Shown: positions 16,997-26,781, counted from the first letter of the stretch. The stretch is DNA of 64,000 nt from Candidatus Poribacteria bacterium (GCA_009839745.1 VXPE01000003.1:1-64000); one strand, 5' to 3'. Notes: generated by a model from the letters alone, not told the origin. Numbers and translations: made by a program.

Positions 16997-19151
16997 GCCT
17001 GTTTTAGTTCTACATTATCATCCGTCTTCGTCCATACGAATAATCTTGCTGAGTTTAACGATTGGTGTCCTTACCCTTGTTCACTTTCCTTCGCTCAGTA
17101 TCGCTGCGCCGCCAAATCCGTATCTCTATTTTAACCAAGATTCAGAGAGCGGTGGATTCGTGCCTAAAACACCTGAAAGCAGGGTGGATTTTCTTGAGGC
17201 GCTTGAAGGATGCTGCTTCGTCAGAGAGCAAGGCGTCCTGCAGTCAGATGGCATAGAGTATGTTCTCGCTTTGAAAATAGATTTTGCTGATATGCCCGGC
17301 CAGAGAGCAGGTGCCGCTTTCGATCAATACCTTTTTGCAACAGAAGGCATCTCCCTCAAAACGTATTATCGTGAAAATTCTTATGGACAGATGGATGTTC
17401 AGCCGGGTCCAATCGGTGGCGTTTTCCCAAGAGGTAACACATGGATTCGTGCCAGAAAACCGATGACCTATTACGGCGAAGGCGTGAGAATTCTTGAACG
17501 CTATCGGGAGTTGGTTCGCGAAGCGTGCGACGCTGCGGACGCAATCGTTGACTTTTCACAATATGACAGGGACGACGACGGTGTCGTTGACCATGTTTTC
17601 CTAATTCATTCAGGAAACGATCAGGCTTCAAGTGGCATCATAGAGGATATTGCATCCCTGCTAATACCCGCCGTTAATGCTGTTCATGATGGTGTCCGGG
17701 TCAATACCGCCGCCGTTGTTGCCGAGGAACCCGATTTTGAACATCCACACTTAGGCATCTATTTCCACGAGTTCTTTCACGACTTCGGTGCCCCTGATGT
17801 TTACGGATTCGACTTCACAGATGCCCGTGATCACAAATGGGGCTTGATGAGCCAATTCGGTCCCTACCAAGGTCCGACTGAATTAGGGATCGGGAACGGG
17901 TTACAACCGAGCCATATTATGGGATACCTCAAATGGGACTTCGACGCGCGCCCTGAAAACGGTCGCCTTGGCTGGATTCAACCCGTTCAGATAACACAAA
18001 ACCAACAGATTGATGTCCCGAGCTTTGAACTCGGACCCACAGATAATATACTTTTCAAGATTGATATCCATTCGTCAGCAACACCCGTTCGCGGAGAAGC
18101 ACCAGAGTTCTTCCTCATAGAAAATCGAAACAAAACGTCAGGGGCGACTTTTGATACCCACCTCCCTGAATCGGGCATCCTGATTTGGCATATCGACGAG
18201 ACGAATCCTTATCCGCTTGGGACGTTTGATGCCTCTCAACAGATTTGGCTTGAAGACCCAGCAGATCCCGAACACCGCGGCACCTATCAACAGAATGATG
18301 TTGAATTTATAGATGTGCAAACGATCACCGATGGGGCGGCTTACTCTGCGGATGATGAACAGACTGCCTTTACACCCGGGACTGTGCCAAATAGTAACGC
18401 CAACGACGGCACTGTAACCGGCATTTCTATCACGAATATCGGACCGGAAGGTCGGACGATTCCTCTTCTTGTGTCGTTCGGCGATACTTACGAACCAAAC
18501 GATACACTTGCGACTGCGTTCCCTATTACATACGGACAGACGTATGAATCTTTTCTTTTCGATTTAGGCGATACACGTGATGTTTACAAAGTAGAAGCGA
18601 CTCGTGACATCACGATTTTGGTGACGTTGGCTGACATTCCGCCAGGCAAAAACTACCGTTTGTCCCTGCATGCAGCAACGGGTGAGATGATCGCTACTGG
18701 AGAAAATGCCACCGACATCGGCGGATTGAAACTCATTTATCAACCCGATACGACAGATATATTCTACATCATCGTAGAATCAGATGGTGGCTTCAGTCGG
18801 ATTGATTCTTACCGCTTGCATGTAGATCAACTTCAAGCAGGAGATTTCGCACTTGATGAGATAAAAGTATATCCAAACCCTTTCCTTACCGGGGATACAG
18901 CAGTGACATTTGCCTATCGGTTGTCTGCTTCACAGATCGCCGATAACATTCGTCTTGAGATTTTCATACCGGCGGGGGATCTTGTCTATAGCGAAACGCG
19001 AGAAACTGTAGGGACGCAAGGTAAATTTGAATGGCAGGCTGTAACTGGGAACGGCATCCCGCTTGCACCGGGAATTTATATCTATCGTATTTCCGCAAGG
19101 CAGGCAGATGCGCTTGTTCAAGAAATTGGGAAGTTGAGCATTGTAAAGTGA
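16989..19151 (+). CDS. Secreted M6-family metallopeptidase with Por-type C-terminal tail
   Basis: 720-aa secreted zinc protease of the immune-inhibitor-A (M6) type. A signal peptide ends near SLSIAAPP. The catalytic motif HEFFHDFGAPDVYG fits HExxHxxGxPDxYG. A Ca-binding-like DFSQYDRDDDGVVDHVF lies upstream of it. After a pre-peptidase-like beta domain, the C-terminus (VYPNPF, then IYIYRISARQA and GKLSIVK) resembles FlgD-Ig/type IX sorting domains. I chose TTG 16989, with GGAGG 5 nt upstream and an 8-nt overlap with the preceding stop; an ATG at 16944 would add 15 residues unlike a signal peptide. Confidence 0.85.
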   Translation: MIKPVLVLHYHPSSSIRIILLSLTIGVLTLVHFPSLSIAAPPNPYLYFNQDSESGGFVPKTPESRVDFLEALEGCCFVREQGVLQSDGIEYVLALKIDFADMPGQRAGAAFDQYLFATEGISLKTYYRENSYGQMDVQPGPIGGVFPRGNTWIRARKPMTYYGEGVRILERYRELVREACDAADAIVDFSQYDRDDDGVVDHVFLIHSGNDQASSGIIEDIASLLIPAVNAVHDGVRVNTAAVVAEEPDFEHPHLGIYFHEFFHDFGAPDVYGFDFTDARDHKWGLMSQFGPYQGPTELGIGNGLQPSHIMGYLKWDFDARPENGRLGWIQPVQITQNQQIDVPSFELGPTDNILFKIDIHSSATPVRGEAPEFFLIENRNKTSGATFDTHLPESGILIWHIDETNPYPLGTFDASQQIWLEDPADPEHRGTYQQNDVEFIDVQTITDGAAYSADDEQTAFTPGTVPNSNANDGTVTGISITNIGPEGRTIPLLVSFGDTYEPNDTLATAFPITYGQTYESFLFDLGDTRDVYKVEATRDITILVTLADIPPGKNYRLSLHAATGEMIATGENATDIGGLKLIYQPDTTDIFYIIVESDGGFSRIDSYRLHVDQLQAGDFALDEIKVYPNPFLTGDTAVTFAYRLSASQIADNIRLEIFIPAGDLVYSETRETVGTQGKFEWQAVTGNGIPLAPGIYIYRISARQADALVQEIGKLSIVK

Positions 19152-19178
19152 TTGCAATAAATTCTTCTTACTTATTTC

Positions 19179-19207
19179 TTGACTAAAAATTGCAGTTATG
19201 CTATTCT
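19179..19207 (+). promoter_or_regulatory. Predicted promoter for the lipoprotein gene
   Basis: TTGACT (19179-19184), 17-nt spacer, TATTCT (19202-19207). Transcription from here would leave an unusually long leader of about 185 nt before the ATG at 19398. Confidence 0.55.
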
Positions 19208-19213
19208 AAAATC

Positions 19214-19397
19214 ACAGCATCAATTTTGATGCACCATTTTTATCGAATTTCCCGAGTCTAAAGCCGCCAATTTCGATAGGTGGATACAGATTCGCTTTCG
19301 TGAATAAATCTATGGCATTTTGGATTTGTAAGAGTGACTCTCAATAGTCAACAGTTTTGCCATTCGGAGAATGGTAACCAAGGAGGCAACATTATAA
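19214..19397 (+). other. Long 5' leader with a possible nested hairpin
   Basis: The leader contains CCGCC (19265-19269) that can pair with GGTGG (19280-19284), nested within AAAGC and GCTTT. It ends with AGGAGG about 11 nt before the ATG. I could not match it to any riboswitch class I know. It may be an unknown structured leader or simple untranslated sequence. Confidence 0.3.
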
Positions 19398-20450
19398 ATG
19401 AAATGGTTGAATAAATTCACAGCACTCAATCTTGGGCTGCTATTTGCGCTCGTCTTTAGCGTTGCGGGTTGTGGTACGTCACTCAGTAACTTATCACCCA
19501 TTCAACCCGTGCATAACATAGCGGCAGCAGTGGAGTTACAGAGTAAGAATCCGACTGAAGAGGTAGTTGTACCCGCTGTCCCTTCTGAGGCACTCGCGAA
19601 ACCAGTGCTCGACAAGCACGGTATAAACACTGTCGGATTCCGAGTTGGAAAAGCACGTGATGCCAACATGGAAGCCGTAACCTACATCTTCGCATTCAAC
19701 GAATATGCCCATGCCGAGGATCAGTGGAGTGAATTCCTCAACGATTGGACGGATACCCAAACTGAGATTGAAAGGGGCAGCGGTGAAGATAGGAAGGTTG
19801 TTGACGTCCTCATGCTATCTGACCACCCGCGACTGTTTGAGGTTCAATCAAGACAGCCAATCCTAACGAAGACTAAGGATGGAATTACCGTCTCTATCGC
19901 GTATTGGCGGCGGCCAGACCTCGACCGAAAGTACAATCGCGGCAACGCTTTTTCACCTTTTTATGAGACTGAAGCACTCCATCAAGGCGATAAAACAGAT
20001 GTGTTTTATGTGAAGATTACTAACAATCGGAGCGAAAACATCATCTTTGATGTCAAAAAATGCACAATCGTCGATCAAGGTGAGAACGTCTATGGCGGTA
20101 TGAATTTTAATGATTTAAAGGAGCGCTTTACATATATGGCGCGCGCAACAGGGCTTTATGTTACAAACGGACTCGAAACTGCCCGGCGGATTCTCATAGA
20201 GAAACGGATGCCTATCGTTGAAAAACAGGTGGGGACACGTCGAACAGGAATACCTCCCGGTAAAAGTTCCGAGGGTTTCCTTCCATTCACACAAACCAAG
20301 TTGAATGCCCTCGAACTGAAGGTTATACTCCCGATTGAGAAAGCTCCTCCGCCAGGTGCAGCACAACGCTATCAAACGATAGAATTTGAATTCCCTTTCA
20401 CGCATGATCGAGGGATTCGCGTCGCGCAGCCATCTCCGAGACGCTATTAA
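19398..20450 (+). CDS. Putative lipoprotein, unknown function
   Basis: 350-aa envelope lipoprotein. The signal peptide LGLLFALVFSVAGC ends in a lipobox with the acylated Cys near residue 25. The mature part is a globular mixed alpha/beta protein without a domain that I recognise; the stretch FYVKITNNRSENIIFDVKKCTIVDQ resembles an immunoglobulin-like or DUF-type domain of surface lipoproteins. It has its own promoter and is closed by a strong terminator, so it is probably monocistronic. Confidence 0.7.
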   Translation: MKWLNKFTALNLGLLFALVFSVAGCGTSLSNLSPIQPVHNIAAAVELQSKNPTEEVVVPAVPSEALAKPVLDKHGINTVGFRVGKARDANMEAVTYIFAFNEYAHAEDQWSEFLNDWTDTQTEIERGSGEDRKVVDVLMLSDHPRLFEVQSRQPILTKTKDGITVSIAYWRRPDLDRKYNRGNAFSPFYETEALHQGDKTDVFYVKITNNRSENIIFDVKKCTIVDQGENVYGGMNFNDLKERFTYMARATGLYVTNGLETARRILIEKRMPIVEKQVGTRRTGIPPGKSSEGFLPFTQTKLNALELKVILPIEKAPPPGAAQRYQTIEFEFPFTHDRGIRVAQPSPRRY

Positions 20451-20506
20451 TGACAGGAACGTTCACACACAGAAAATAGCATTTCGGACACTTCGCAAGC
20501 ATTAAG

Positions 20507-20542
20507 ATGCCCGTGGACATACATACCACGGGCATTTTTTTT
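20507..20542 (+). terminator. Intrinsic terminator of the lipoprotein gene
   Basis: Perfect 10-bp stem ATGCCCGTGG (20507-20516) and CCACGGGCAT (20526-20535), 9-nt loop, then eight T (20535-20542). It lies between convergent genes. The opposite strand has no T run, so it acts mainly on the plus strand. Confidence 0.9.
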
Positions 20543-22529
20543 ATCCCTCCACAATTTCGCAGTCCGGGAGTGATTCTAAAAATTGTTTTCCGTAATTCGT
20601 GGTTTTTATCCGTGGGTCGAGAATCACGACGATTCCCTCGTCAGTCTGTGTTCGGATGAGCCGTCCAAATCCCTGCTTTAAGCGTAATATCGCCTCTGGT
20701 AAACTGAATTCAAAGAACTCGTTTCCGCCCTCTTCCTTAATCTGTTTCACGCGCGCCTCCATCACGGGATGCGTTGGAACTTCAAAGGGGAGCCTTGTAA
20801 TGATAACATTACTGAGCGATGCGCCGCGAACGTCAACACCCTCCCAGAAACTGGACGTCCCAAATAGGACTGAGTCTGTATTCTCACGAAACGCCTGAAG
20901 CATCGCTGTTCGCGAAAGCTCACCCCCTTGTTTGAAAGTCTCAATCCCTATTTCCTCCAAACCAGGAGCGACAGCATCGTAAACTTCGTCCATCATTCTG
21001 TAGCTTGTGAAAAGCACAAACGCTTTGCCATGCGTCAGTTTGAGGTAGTGTTTAATCTGTTCAATCGCCGCTGGCACAAAGCGATGACTGTTCGGATGCG
21101 GCATATTACGGGGAATATGGATCTGAACTTGCCGTTTAAAATCAAATGGCGAATGGACAAGAAGTTCACGACATCCGCTTATCCCGACCCGTTTTTTAAA
21201 GTAAGCGAAATTGCGATTTGTAGAAAGCGTAGCACTCGTCATCACAACGCTATTTTTTACCGTGAACAGATGATCTTGCAACATCTGATTCACATTGGCG
21301 GGTGTGGCGTTGAGGAGGATACGAGGGGTTCGTCCGCGGGTCGATATCTCAGCCCAATAGACGTAATTCGGATCAGTCTGCCGAATGATCATATCCAATT
21401 CATCACGAAGGCGTTGACAATAATGTTGATGCGCTGTAATTTCCTGCTCATCATCGTCCGTCATAGCATCGTCGCGGAGGCGTTTCAAAGTTTTTTCAAT
21501 ATCGGCAAGAGGGGTATCCAGGACGTTACTGACAAAATTGCTTTTATGGATGCGCGGTGTCAGCACGTTCCCATTCTCCTCACTGTCGATTTCTTCTTGC
21601 ACAGTCTCAATAATCGTTCTGAAGAGAGTATTTGCCTGCTGGCGCGCCGTTTCGACTTGCGCCTCAAGTCGTGGTGAATCGAACTGTTTCGCTAACCCCT
21701 CTTTACTTCGTTCATTATACAGAGAATCAAGAAGCCATTTGACGCGAGTATTGCTGAAGTCGATGCTGGCGTGGTTTGTGGCTGTCGCTTCCAGGTGGTG
21801 TGCTTCATCAATGATGAGATAATCGTAATCCGGTAGCACCCCCATCGTCGCCTCACTCTCCTTACGGATAGCGAGATCGCTAAAGAGTAAATGATGATTC
21901 ACAATAAGCAAGTCGGCGTTGTACATTTCTCTTCGGGCTTTGAAATAGAAACAAATATCGTAAGTTTCGCAATTACGTCCAAGGCAATTATCTCTATCGG
22001 AGACAACCTTATCCCACACCTGTGGTTGCGGTTGCCAAGGCAGATCAGCCCTGCTGCCATCTACTGTTCGATCCACCCATGCCTTAATCTCTGCGATTTC
22101 TTCTACTTCTTCACGCGTATCAAACAGTCCGCGTTCATAACTCATCAAATTTTTGAGTCTTCTTCGTGAGAGATAATTACGTCGTCCCTTCGCCAGAACT
22201 ACACTGAAATCGCGAGGGAGCACACGCTGAAGGAACGGAATATCTTTCGTTACGAGTTGCTCCTGTAGACTGATGGTATTTGTCGAAATGACAACTTTCT
22301 GTTCCGACTTCAGTGCGAGGGAAATTGCGGGAATCAGATAAGCAAAACTTTTACCAACACCTGTTCCAGCCTCAACAATCAGATGCTCGGACGCGGTAAA
22401 GGCACGAGCTACCTCGTGTGCCATCTGTAATTGTTCGTGGCGAAATTCGTATGCGTCAAGTTGTTGTGCAATAAGACCGCCGGGACTAAAGATGTCTCTG
22501 AGAGTGATGTTTTGTGATGTTTCTGCCAT
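20541..22529 (-). CDS. DinG/YoaA-type ATP-dependent DNA helicase
   Basis: 662-aa superfamily 2 helicase of the XPD/DinG group, acting on forked or damaged DNA with 5'-3' polarity in known members. Walker A is VEAGTGVGKSFAYL; Walker B is LIIDEAHHLEA. A cysteine cluster (DNCLGRNCETYDICFYF) between them marks the 4Fe-4S domain. Motif VI is GFGRLIRTQTDEG. No N-terminal exonuclease domain is present, unlike some Firmicute DinG proteins. It starts 30 nt after the htrA-like stop on the same strand, so both may be co-transcribed. No good ribosome site precedes the ATG. Confidence 0.88.
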   Translation of the reverse strand: MAETSQNITLRDIFSPGGLIAQQLDAYEFRHEQLQMAHEVARAFTASEHLIVEAGTGVGKSFAYLIPAISLALKSEQKVVISTNTISLQEQLVTKDIPFLQRVLPRDFSVVLAKGRRNYLSRRRLKNLMSYERGLFDTREEVEEIAEIKAWVDRTVDGSRADLPWQPQPQVWDKVVSDRDNCLGRNCETYDICFYFKARREMYNADLLIVNHHLLFSDLAIRKESEATMGVLPDYDYLIIDEAHHLEATATNHASIDFSNTRVKWLLDSLYNERSKEGLAKQFDSPRLEAQVETARQQANTLFRTIIETVQEEIDSEENGNVLTPRIHKSNFVSNVLDTPLADIEKTLKRLRDDAMTDDDEQEITAHQHYCQRLRDELDMIIRQTDPNYVYWAEISTRGRTPRILLNATPANVNQMLQDHLFTVKNSVVMTSATLSTNRNFAYFKKRVGISGCRELLVHSPFDFKRQVQIHIPRNMPHPNSHRFVPAAIEQIKHYLKLTHGKAFVLFTSYRMMDEVYDAVAPGLEEIGIETFKQGGELSRTAMLQAFRENTDSVLFGTSSFWEGVDVRGASLSNVIITRLPFEVPTHPVMEARVKQIKEEGGNEFFEFSLPEAILRLKQGFGRLIRTQTDEGIVVILDPRIKTTNYGKQFLESLPDCEIVEG

Positions 22530-22559
22530 TTTGATAAATTAAAAATTTCCAAGTTTCCG

Positions 22560-23906
22560 TTAATTTCCGAGTTTAACAGTTAGCCGCTCTTCACCATGAC
22601 TGCTTTTAATGTCAAGGATTAATTCCTCAGCGCCCTGCTTCGCCTGAAGAAATGCCTCGAAAGCCTGCACATTTGTGACTTTCTGGTCATTGATGGCGAC
22701 GATAAGCGCGCCATTGGGTATCCTCGCCTTGTATCCGGGGGCATCTACCTTAACCATTTCAACAATAACACCCTGATCTTCATCAGTCAGGTACGTATAC
22801 CTCTCAAAATCTCCGGCTTGTAATTTCCGCACGGATAAACCGAGTATTTCCCAAGCCACAGACTTAATTTCAACAGTCTGTCCCGCCAATTCAGGCGGCA
22901 TTTCTCCAATCGTCACATTGAGTATTCTTTCATGCCCTTGCCTTAAAACTTTGATGACAGACCTCTCACCGACTTGTGATTCTGCGACGAGCATTTGGAG
23001 TTCAACAACTTTTTTCACCGCATTGCCGTTGTATTCAAAAATAATATCGTTGCGTCGCAAACCGCCAAGGTATGCCGGGGCATCCCTAATGATACGTCTA
23101 ACGCGAATGCCCCCTCTCGCTGGTCGCATCTCTATACCGAGGTACCCCCGGATGACCCGCCCATTTGCAATGAGTTGATCGCCAATGCTCTTAACAAGGT
23201 TCATTGGAATAGCGAACCCTGCGCCTGCCATCGCCGGAGCGGGTGTATTTTCATTGTTACCAATACGCCGAATGAGTGCGTTCATCCCAATAACCTCACC
23301 TCGGATGTTCAGTAACGGACCTCCACTACTCCCCGTATTAATCCAAGCGTCTGTTTGGATAAAGTCTTGGTATCGAACAAAACTGAAACCTCGGAGAATC
23401 GAACGACTCTTACCACTCACAACGCCTGTTGTCACAGTGTAATCGAGTCTAAACGGATTGCCGATAGCAATAGCAAATTGCCCCACCCGAACTCTTGAGG
23501 AATCAGCCAAAGGAATGACAGGAAACGCTTCGTCTCGTTCAATCTTTAGAACTGCGACATCAGTGTTATGATCCGTTCCAACGAGCTCTGCCTCAAATCG
23601 ACCACCATCTAACAACATTACCCTTATATCTCTCGCATCGTGAACAACATGATGGTTGGTAAGAATGTAACCCTCTTTGCGAAAAATAAAGCCTGACCCC
23701 ACGCGATCTTGAGATTGAGACCCTTCCATTGACAAAACCTCAACACGAACAATCGCCGGCTTGCTTCGAGCCACAACATTCACAAACGCGTTTTCAAAAG
23801 AGGTCAACAGATCCAGGTCGCGCTGTTGGTTAATCGGTTGGGCACAAGAAGAGACTAAGACCACAGTAGATACCAAAAGAATACAGAGATCTATACTTTT
23901 CCTCAT
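22560..23906 (-). CDS. HtrA/DegP-type serine protease, lipoprotein
   Basis: 448-aa envelope protease for protein quality control. The signal peptide ends in a lipobox (LVSSC, Cys about 21), so it is probably membrane-tethered rather than a free periplasmic DegP. Catalytic triad: His in ILTNHHVVHD, Asp in HNTDVAVLKI, Ser in NTGSSGGPLL. Two PDZ domains follow (GYLGIEMRPARGGIRVRRI... and the region after EILGLSVRKLQ). AAGGAG stands 8 nt before the ATG, and a promoter lies about 115 nt upstream. Confidence 0.92.
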   Translation of the reverse strand: MRKSIDLCILLVSTVVLVSSCAQPINQQRDLDLLTSFENAFVNVVARSKPAIVRVEVLSMEGSQSQDRVGSGFIFRKEGYILTNHHVVHDARDIRVMLLDGGRFEAELVGTDHNTDVAVLKIERDEAFPVIPLADSSRVRVGQFAIAIGNPFRLDYTVTTGVVSGKSRSILRGFSFVRYQDFIQTDAWINTGSSGGPLLNIRGEVIGMNALIRRIGNNENTPAPAMAGAGFAIPMNLVKSIGDQLIANGRVIRGYLGIEMRPARGGIRVRRIIRDAPAYLGGLRRNDIIFEYNGNAVKKVVELQMLVAESQVGERSVIKVLRQGHERILNVTIGEMPPELAGQTVEIKSVAWEILGLSVRKLQAGDFERYTYLTDEDQGVIVEMVKVDAPGYKARIPNGALIVAINDQKVTNVQAFEAFLQAKQGAEELILDIKSSHGEERLTVKLGN

Positions 23907-24020
23907 CGCATCGTCTCCTTACACGCAATTAAGTCTGTTCCGTTGGGACAGGTGTCCAGTTTATGCCTTGTCTGTTCAATCAGGGTTCGATCTTCCTTTA
24001 TCTCCATTTCTGTATAGTCT

Positions 24021-24050
24021 ATTTTAGCATAGTTTCTTAGTAATTGTCAA
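24021..24050 (-). promoter_or_regulatory. Predicted promoter for the htrA-like gene
   Basis: Read on the minus strand: TTGACA (24050-24045), 18-nt spacer, TAAAAT (24026-24021), with TGC directly before the -10 (extended -10). It lies between the M28 gene and the htrA-like gene, so the protease need not depend on readthrough. Confidence 0.6.
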
Positions 24051-24061
24051 AGTGTTCTTCA

Positions 24062-25657
24062 CTACCGAAAAATCGCCAACTTCTCCAGATACGTATACGT
24101 CTCTCCCTTTGAAACAACCGAAATATGGCAGATATAAACACCAGGAGATACTGCCAACCCGTAGGAGGTTTGCTGATTCCACCACGTCCGCCAGATACGT
24201 TGATCCAGTCTGTCAGCGACCCCTTCAATCCGCTTTATCAAATTACCCCCCGAATCATAGATAAGAATCCGTAGGTCTGTTATATCTACACTTGCGGCAA
24301 CTCGAAATTCAGTCAAACCGTCTGAACGCGTCGGGTTCGGAAACACAATTACATCTTCCCAAGCAAACGGCTGCGTCAAAATAACGGACCTGTCGACTGA
24401 GACCGCCCCCAGTGGATATCGCACTGTCGCGCGAAGCGCGTTCTCTCCAGGGCTTAACGGCACTGTCGCAGTATAAGTTTGCGTCTCTCGATCCAAAACC
24501 GCCAGTGTCTGGCTCGGATAGACGATAATATCAATTGGAAAACCTGAACGAAACGTCCCCTTAATTTCCAATTGATTTTCTTTGGTGGTCAATGGAACCT
24601 CTAATGTTACCTGTGGAATCTGTCGCGTCGGATGGAACATAGATGTGAGCAGCCCGTCCACCGTAACAAGCACAAGTTGCGTTACCTTTCTCACCAAACC
24701 GAAATTAACCTTATCCGCAGTATCGTGAGATGTGTGATAAAAAGGATTGGCACCGTAGTTTTGAGAATCTCGCCACGGCGTGGAGCTTTCCGTTAAAGTG
24801 ACTGCATTGTAATCCCCATCCCAGAACGATTTGTGAGAGGAGACATCAACGAATTCATCTTGGGTGCGACGAATCTTCAAGCCAACATTATACCATGTGT
24901 TCGCAATTATGAGGGCACGGCCTATCCATGCTGAATCGTTGTTGGTAATAATTTCAACAAGGTCGGTTTTCCAATTGAAGCCCAACATGTCCAGATTAAA
25001 AACACCAATGATCTTCTCGCGAATAGCGTCAGTCTCATCATTCCCGCTTGTTGTGAAAGCCTCCCGAACGTAGTGCCGGCTCCCAAGAAAACCGAGTTCC
25101 TCACCCCCGAACGCGATAAATCGTATTTCGTGTTCATATTCATAACGACTCAAAAGATAAGCGATTTCCAGCATCGCAGCGACCCCTGTCCCATTATCAT
25201 TCGCTCCCGGGGCAGTGGAGGTTAATGGATTCCAATTCGGTTCACGTACGGCTTGCGTGTCATAATGTGCACATACAATGAAGATGCGTTTACTGGATGA
25301 AGTCGGCATCGCTGGCAAGACAGCCGTTACGTTTCTAATGCCCCCAAATACCTGCTCACTGACTTTCAAACGTGGAGATCGGCGAAACTGACGCATAATG
25401 TAATGCACAATGTCATCCGTTGCCTCGCGGTGGTGTGCGTTACGCGTGCGATGGGGTCGCAAGTTACGTCCGGATGCCCAGTTCTCCTGCAACGCCATGA
25501 CCTGTGCTTCCAGCGCATCGGATTGCACCAACGTGAGCAGTTCATCACCACGAGTCAACACTTCCGCCATCACAGGAAAGGGAATAGATACAATAAGGAG
25601 GAGAATTAGGAGGCTTTTCAGCGTCGCGTGTAAGCTCTGTTTTAATTGCCTTGACAT
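24062..25657 (-). CDS. Secreted M28-family aminopeptidase with Por-type C-terminal tail
   Basis: About 531-aa exported zinc peptidase. A signal peptide (LLILLLIVSIPFPVMA) comes first. Di-zinc ligands fit the M28 pattern: His-x-Asp in VCAHYDT, Asp in PGANDNGTG, Glu pair in FGGEELGF, and a late His in FYHTSHDTADK. The C-terminal 90 residues (VIVFPNPTRSDG, VSPGVYICHISV, YLEKLAIFR) match the FlgD-Ig/type IX sorting style tail also found on the M6 peptidase. ATG 25657 or the GTG two codons earlier may be the start; neither has a clear ribosome site. Confidence 0.85.
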   Translation of the reverse strand: MSRQLKQSLHATLKSLLILLLIVSIPFPVMAEVLTRGDELLTLVQSDALEAQVMALQENWASGRNLRPHRTRNAHHREATDDIVHYIMRQFRRSPRLKVSEQVFGGIRNVTAVLPAMPTSSSKRIFIVCAHYDTQAVREPNWNPLTSTAPGANDNGTGVAAMLEIAYLLSRYEYEHEIRFIAFGGEELGFLGSRHYVREAFTTSGNDETDAIREKIIGVFNLDMLGFNWKTDLVEIITNNDSAWIGRALIIANTWYNVGLKIRRTQDEFVDVSSHKSFWDGDYNAVTLTESSTPWRDSQNYGANPFYHTSHDTADKVNFGLVRKVTQLVLVTVDGLLTSMFHPTRQIPQVTLEVPLTTKENQLEIKGTFRSGFPIDIIVYPSQTLAVLDRETQTYTATVPLSPGENALRATVRYPLGAVSVDRSVILTQPFAWEDVIVFPNPTRSDGLTEFRVAASVDITDLRILIYDSGGNLIKRIEGVADRLDQRIWRTWWNQQTSYGLAVSPGVYICHISVVSKGETYTYLEKLAIFR

Positions 25658-25793
25658 AAGCACGAAAATTGGGTATCCTATTTAAGAATTGCACCACATT
25701 ATAACAGATTCTTTTGAGATTGTAAATAGCGCGTTTATTCGTCCAGAACCGACGCTTACTGAACCTGTGCACATGACGATGGAAGTGGTCAAA

Positions 25794-26747
25794 ATGCCAG
25801 CAAATCTACCCCCGACCTACTATAAACTCAAGCACCAGCACGAAGCCGCCAAAACAGATGAAGAGCGATTGAGCCTGTTAGAGGAGATGTTGCGCATCAT
25901 TCCGAAACATAAAGGTTCAGAGAAGGTGGTATCTGATCTCCGTCGCCGTATTGCCAGTTACAAAAGAGGGGCTTCAGAAAAAGGAGGCAAGGGATCCAGT
26001 AAAAGAAGTCATAGCGAACACATTCCTAAGCAGGGCGCCGGGCAGATCGTCCTCATAGGACCCCCGAACGGGGGTAAATCACAAATCCTATTAAACTTTA
26101 CGAACGCCAAAATAGAGGTCTCACCAACACCCTATACAACGACCTTGCCAACCATCGGAATGCTACGCTATGAAAACATCCAATTTCAACTCATTGATAC
26201 ACCCTCCCTTATGTTGGACTTCATCCCATCAACACTCCTGACGCTCGCTCGCAATGCTGACCTGGTCCTGCTGATTGTAAGCCTCGCGAGCGATAACCTA
26301 TTGGATGACCTCGATATGGTGGAGGCGTTCCTGAAAGAAGCAAACTGCAACACCCCAGAAAATGGACATCTCATTGTCGCCAATCAACTCGATGCGGCGG
26401 GGGCAGAAGAGCGACTGGAAATTCTCAAAGAATTCTACGATGGGACGTTTCAGATTCATCCGATTTCTGCCGAAACTGATGTAGGCAAAGAGACTTTATC
26501 GCAAGCGATCTATACAGAATTGGATATTTTGCGCGTCTATCCCAAAGCACCCGGTAAAGCGATAGAACGCGATGATCCCATTGTTCTCCCTATAGGTTCA
26601 ACCGTGCTTGACGCGGCGATGGAGTTACACAAAGATTTTGCCGAATTCAGGTTCGCGCGGATATGGGGTCCCCACTGGCACGATGGACAATCTGTCAGTC
26701 GCAATGATGTCATTTACGATGGAGATGTAGTTGAATTTCATTTGTAG
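25794..26747 (+). CDS. DRG/Obg-like GTPase with C-terminal TGS domain
   Basis: 317-aa translation-factor-type GTPase. The N-terminal helical domain begins MPANLPPTYYKLKHQHEAAK, which I recall from DRG-like relatives and which decides the start; an upstream ATG at 25689 would add 35 unrelated residues. G1 is GPPNGGKS, switch I TPYTTTLPTIG, G3 IDTPS and G4 ANQLD (Gln in place of the usual Lys). The last about 75 residues form a TGS domain (VLDAAMELHKDFAEFRFARI, YDGDVVEFHL), linked to ribosome or nucleotide signalling. Exact role unknown. Confidence 0.82.
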   Translation: MPANLPPTYYKLKHQHEAAKTDEERLSLLEEMLRIIPKHKGSEKVVSDLRRRIASYKRGASEKGGKGSSKRSHSEHIPKQGAGQIVLIGPPNGGKSQILLNFTNAKIEVSPTPYTTTLPTIGMLRYENIQFQLIDTPSLMLDFIPSTLLTLARNADLVLLIVSLASDNLLDDLDMVEAFLKEANCNTPENGHLIVANQLDAAGAEERLEILKEFYDGTFQIHPISAETDVGKETLSQAIYTELDILRVYPKAPGKAIERDDPIVLPIGSTVLDAAMELHKDFAEFRFARIWGPHWHDGQSVSRNDVIYDGDVVEFHL

Positions 26748-26781
26748 TTATAGAGAAGAAGACAAGCCATAGGTTGATGCA

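Noticed and set aside
19250-19310. Cyclic-di-GMP or other known riboswitch before the lipoprotein gene
   Set aside because: Some short complementary segments are present, but the conserved core sequences of the classes I know are missing.
20928-21677. 249-codon plus-strand ORF inside the DinG-type gene
   Set aside because: Antisense shadow of a clear helicase with all motifs in the other strand; no independent support.
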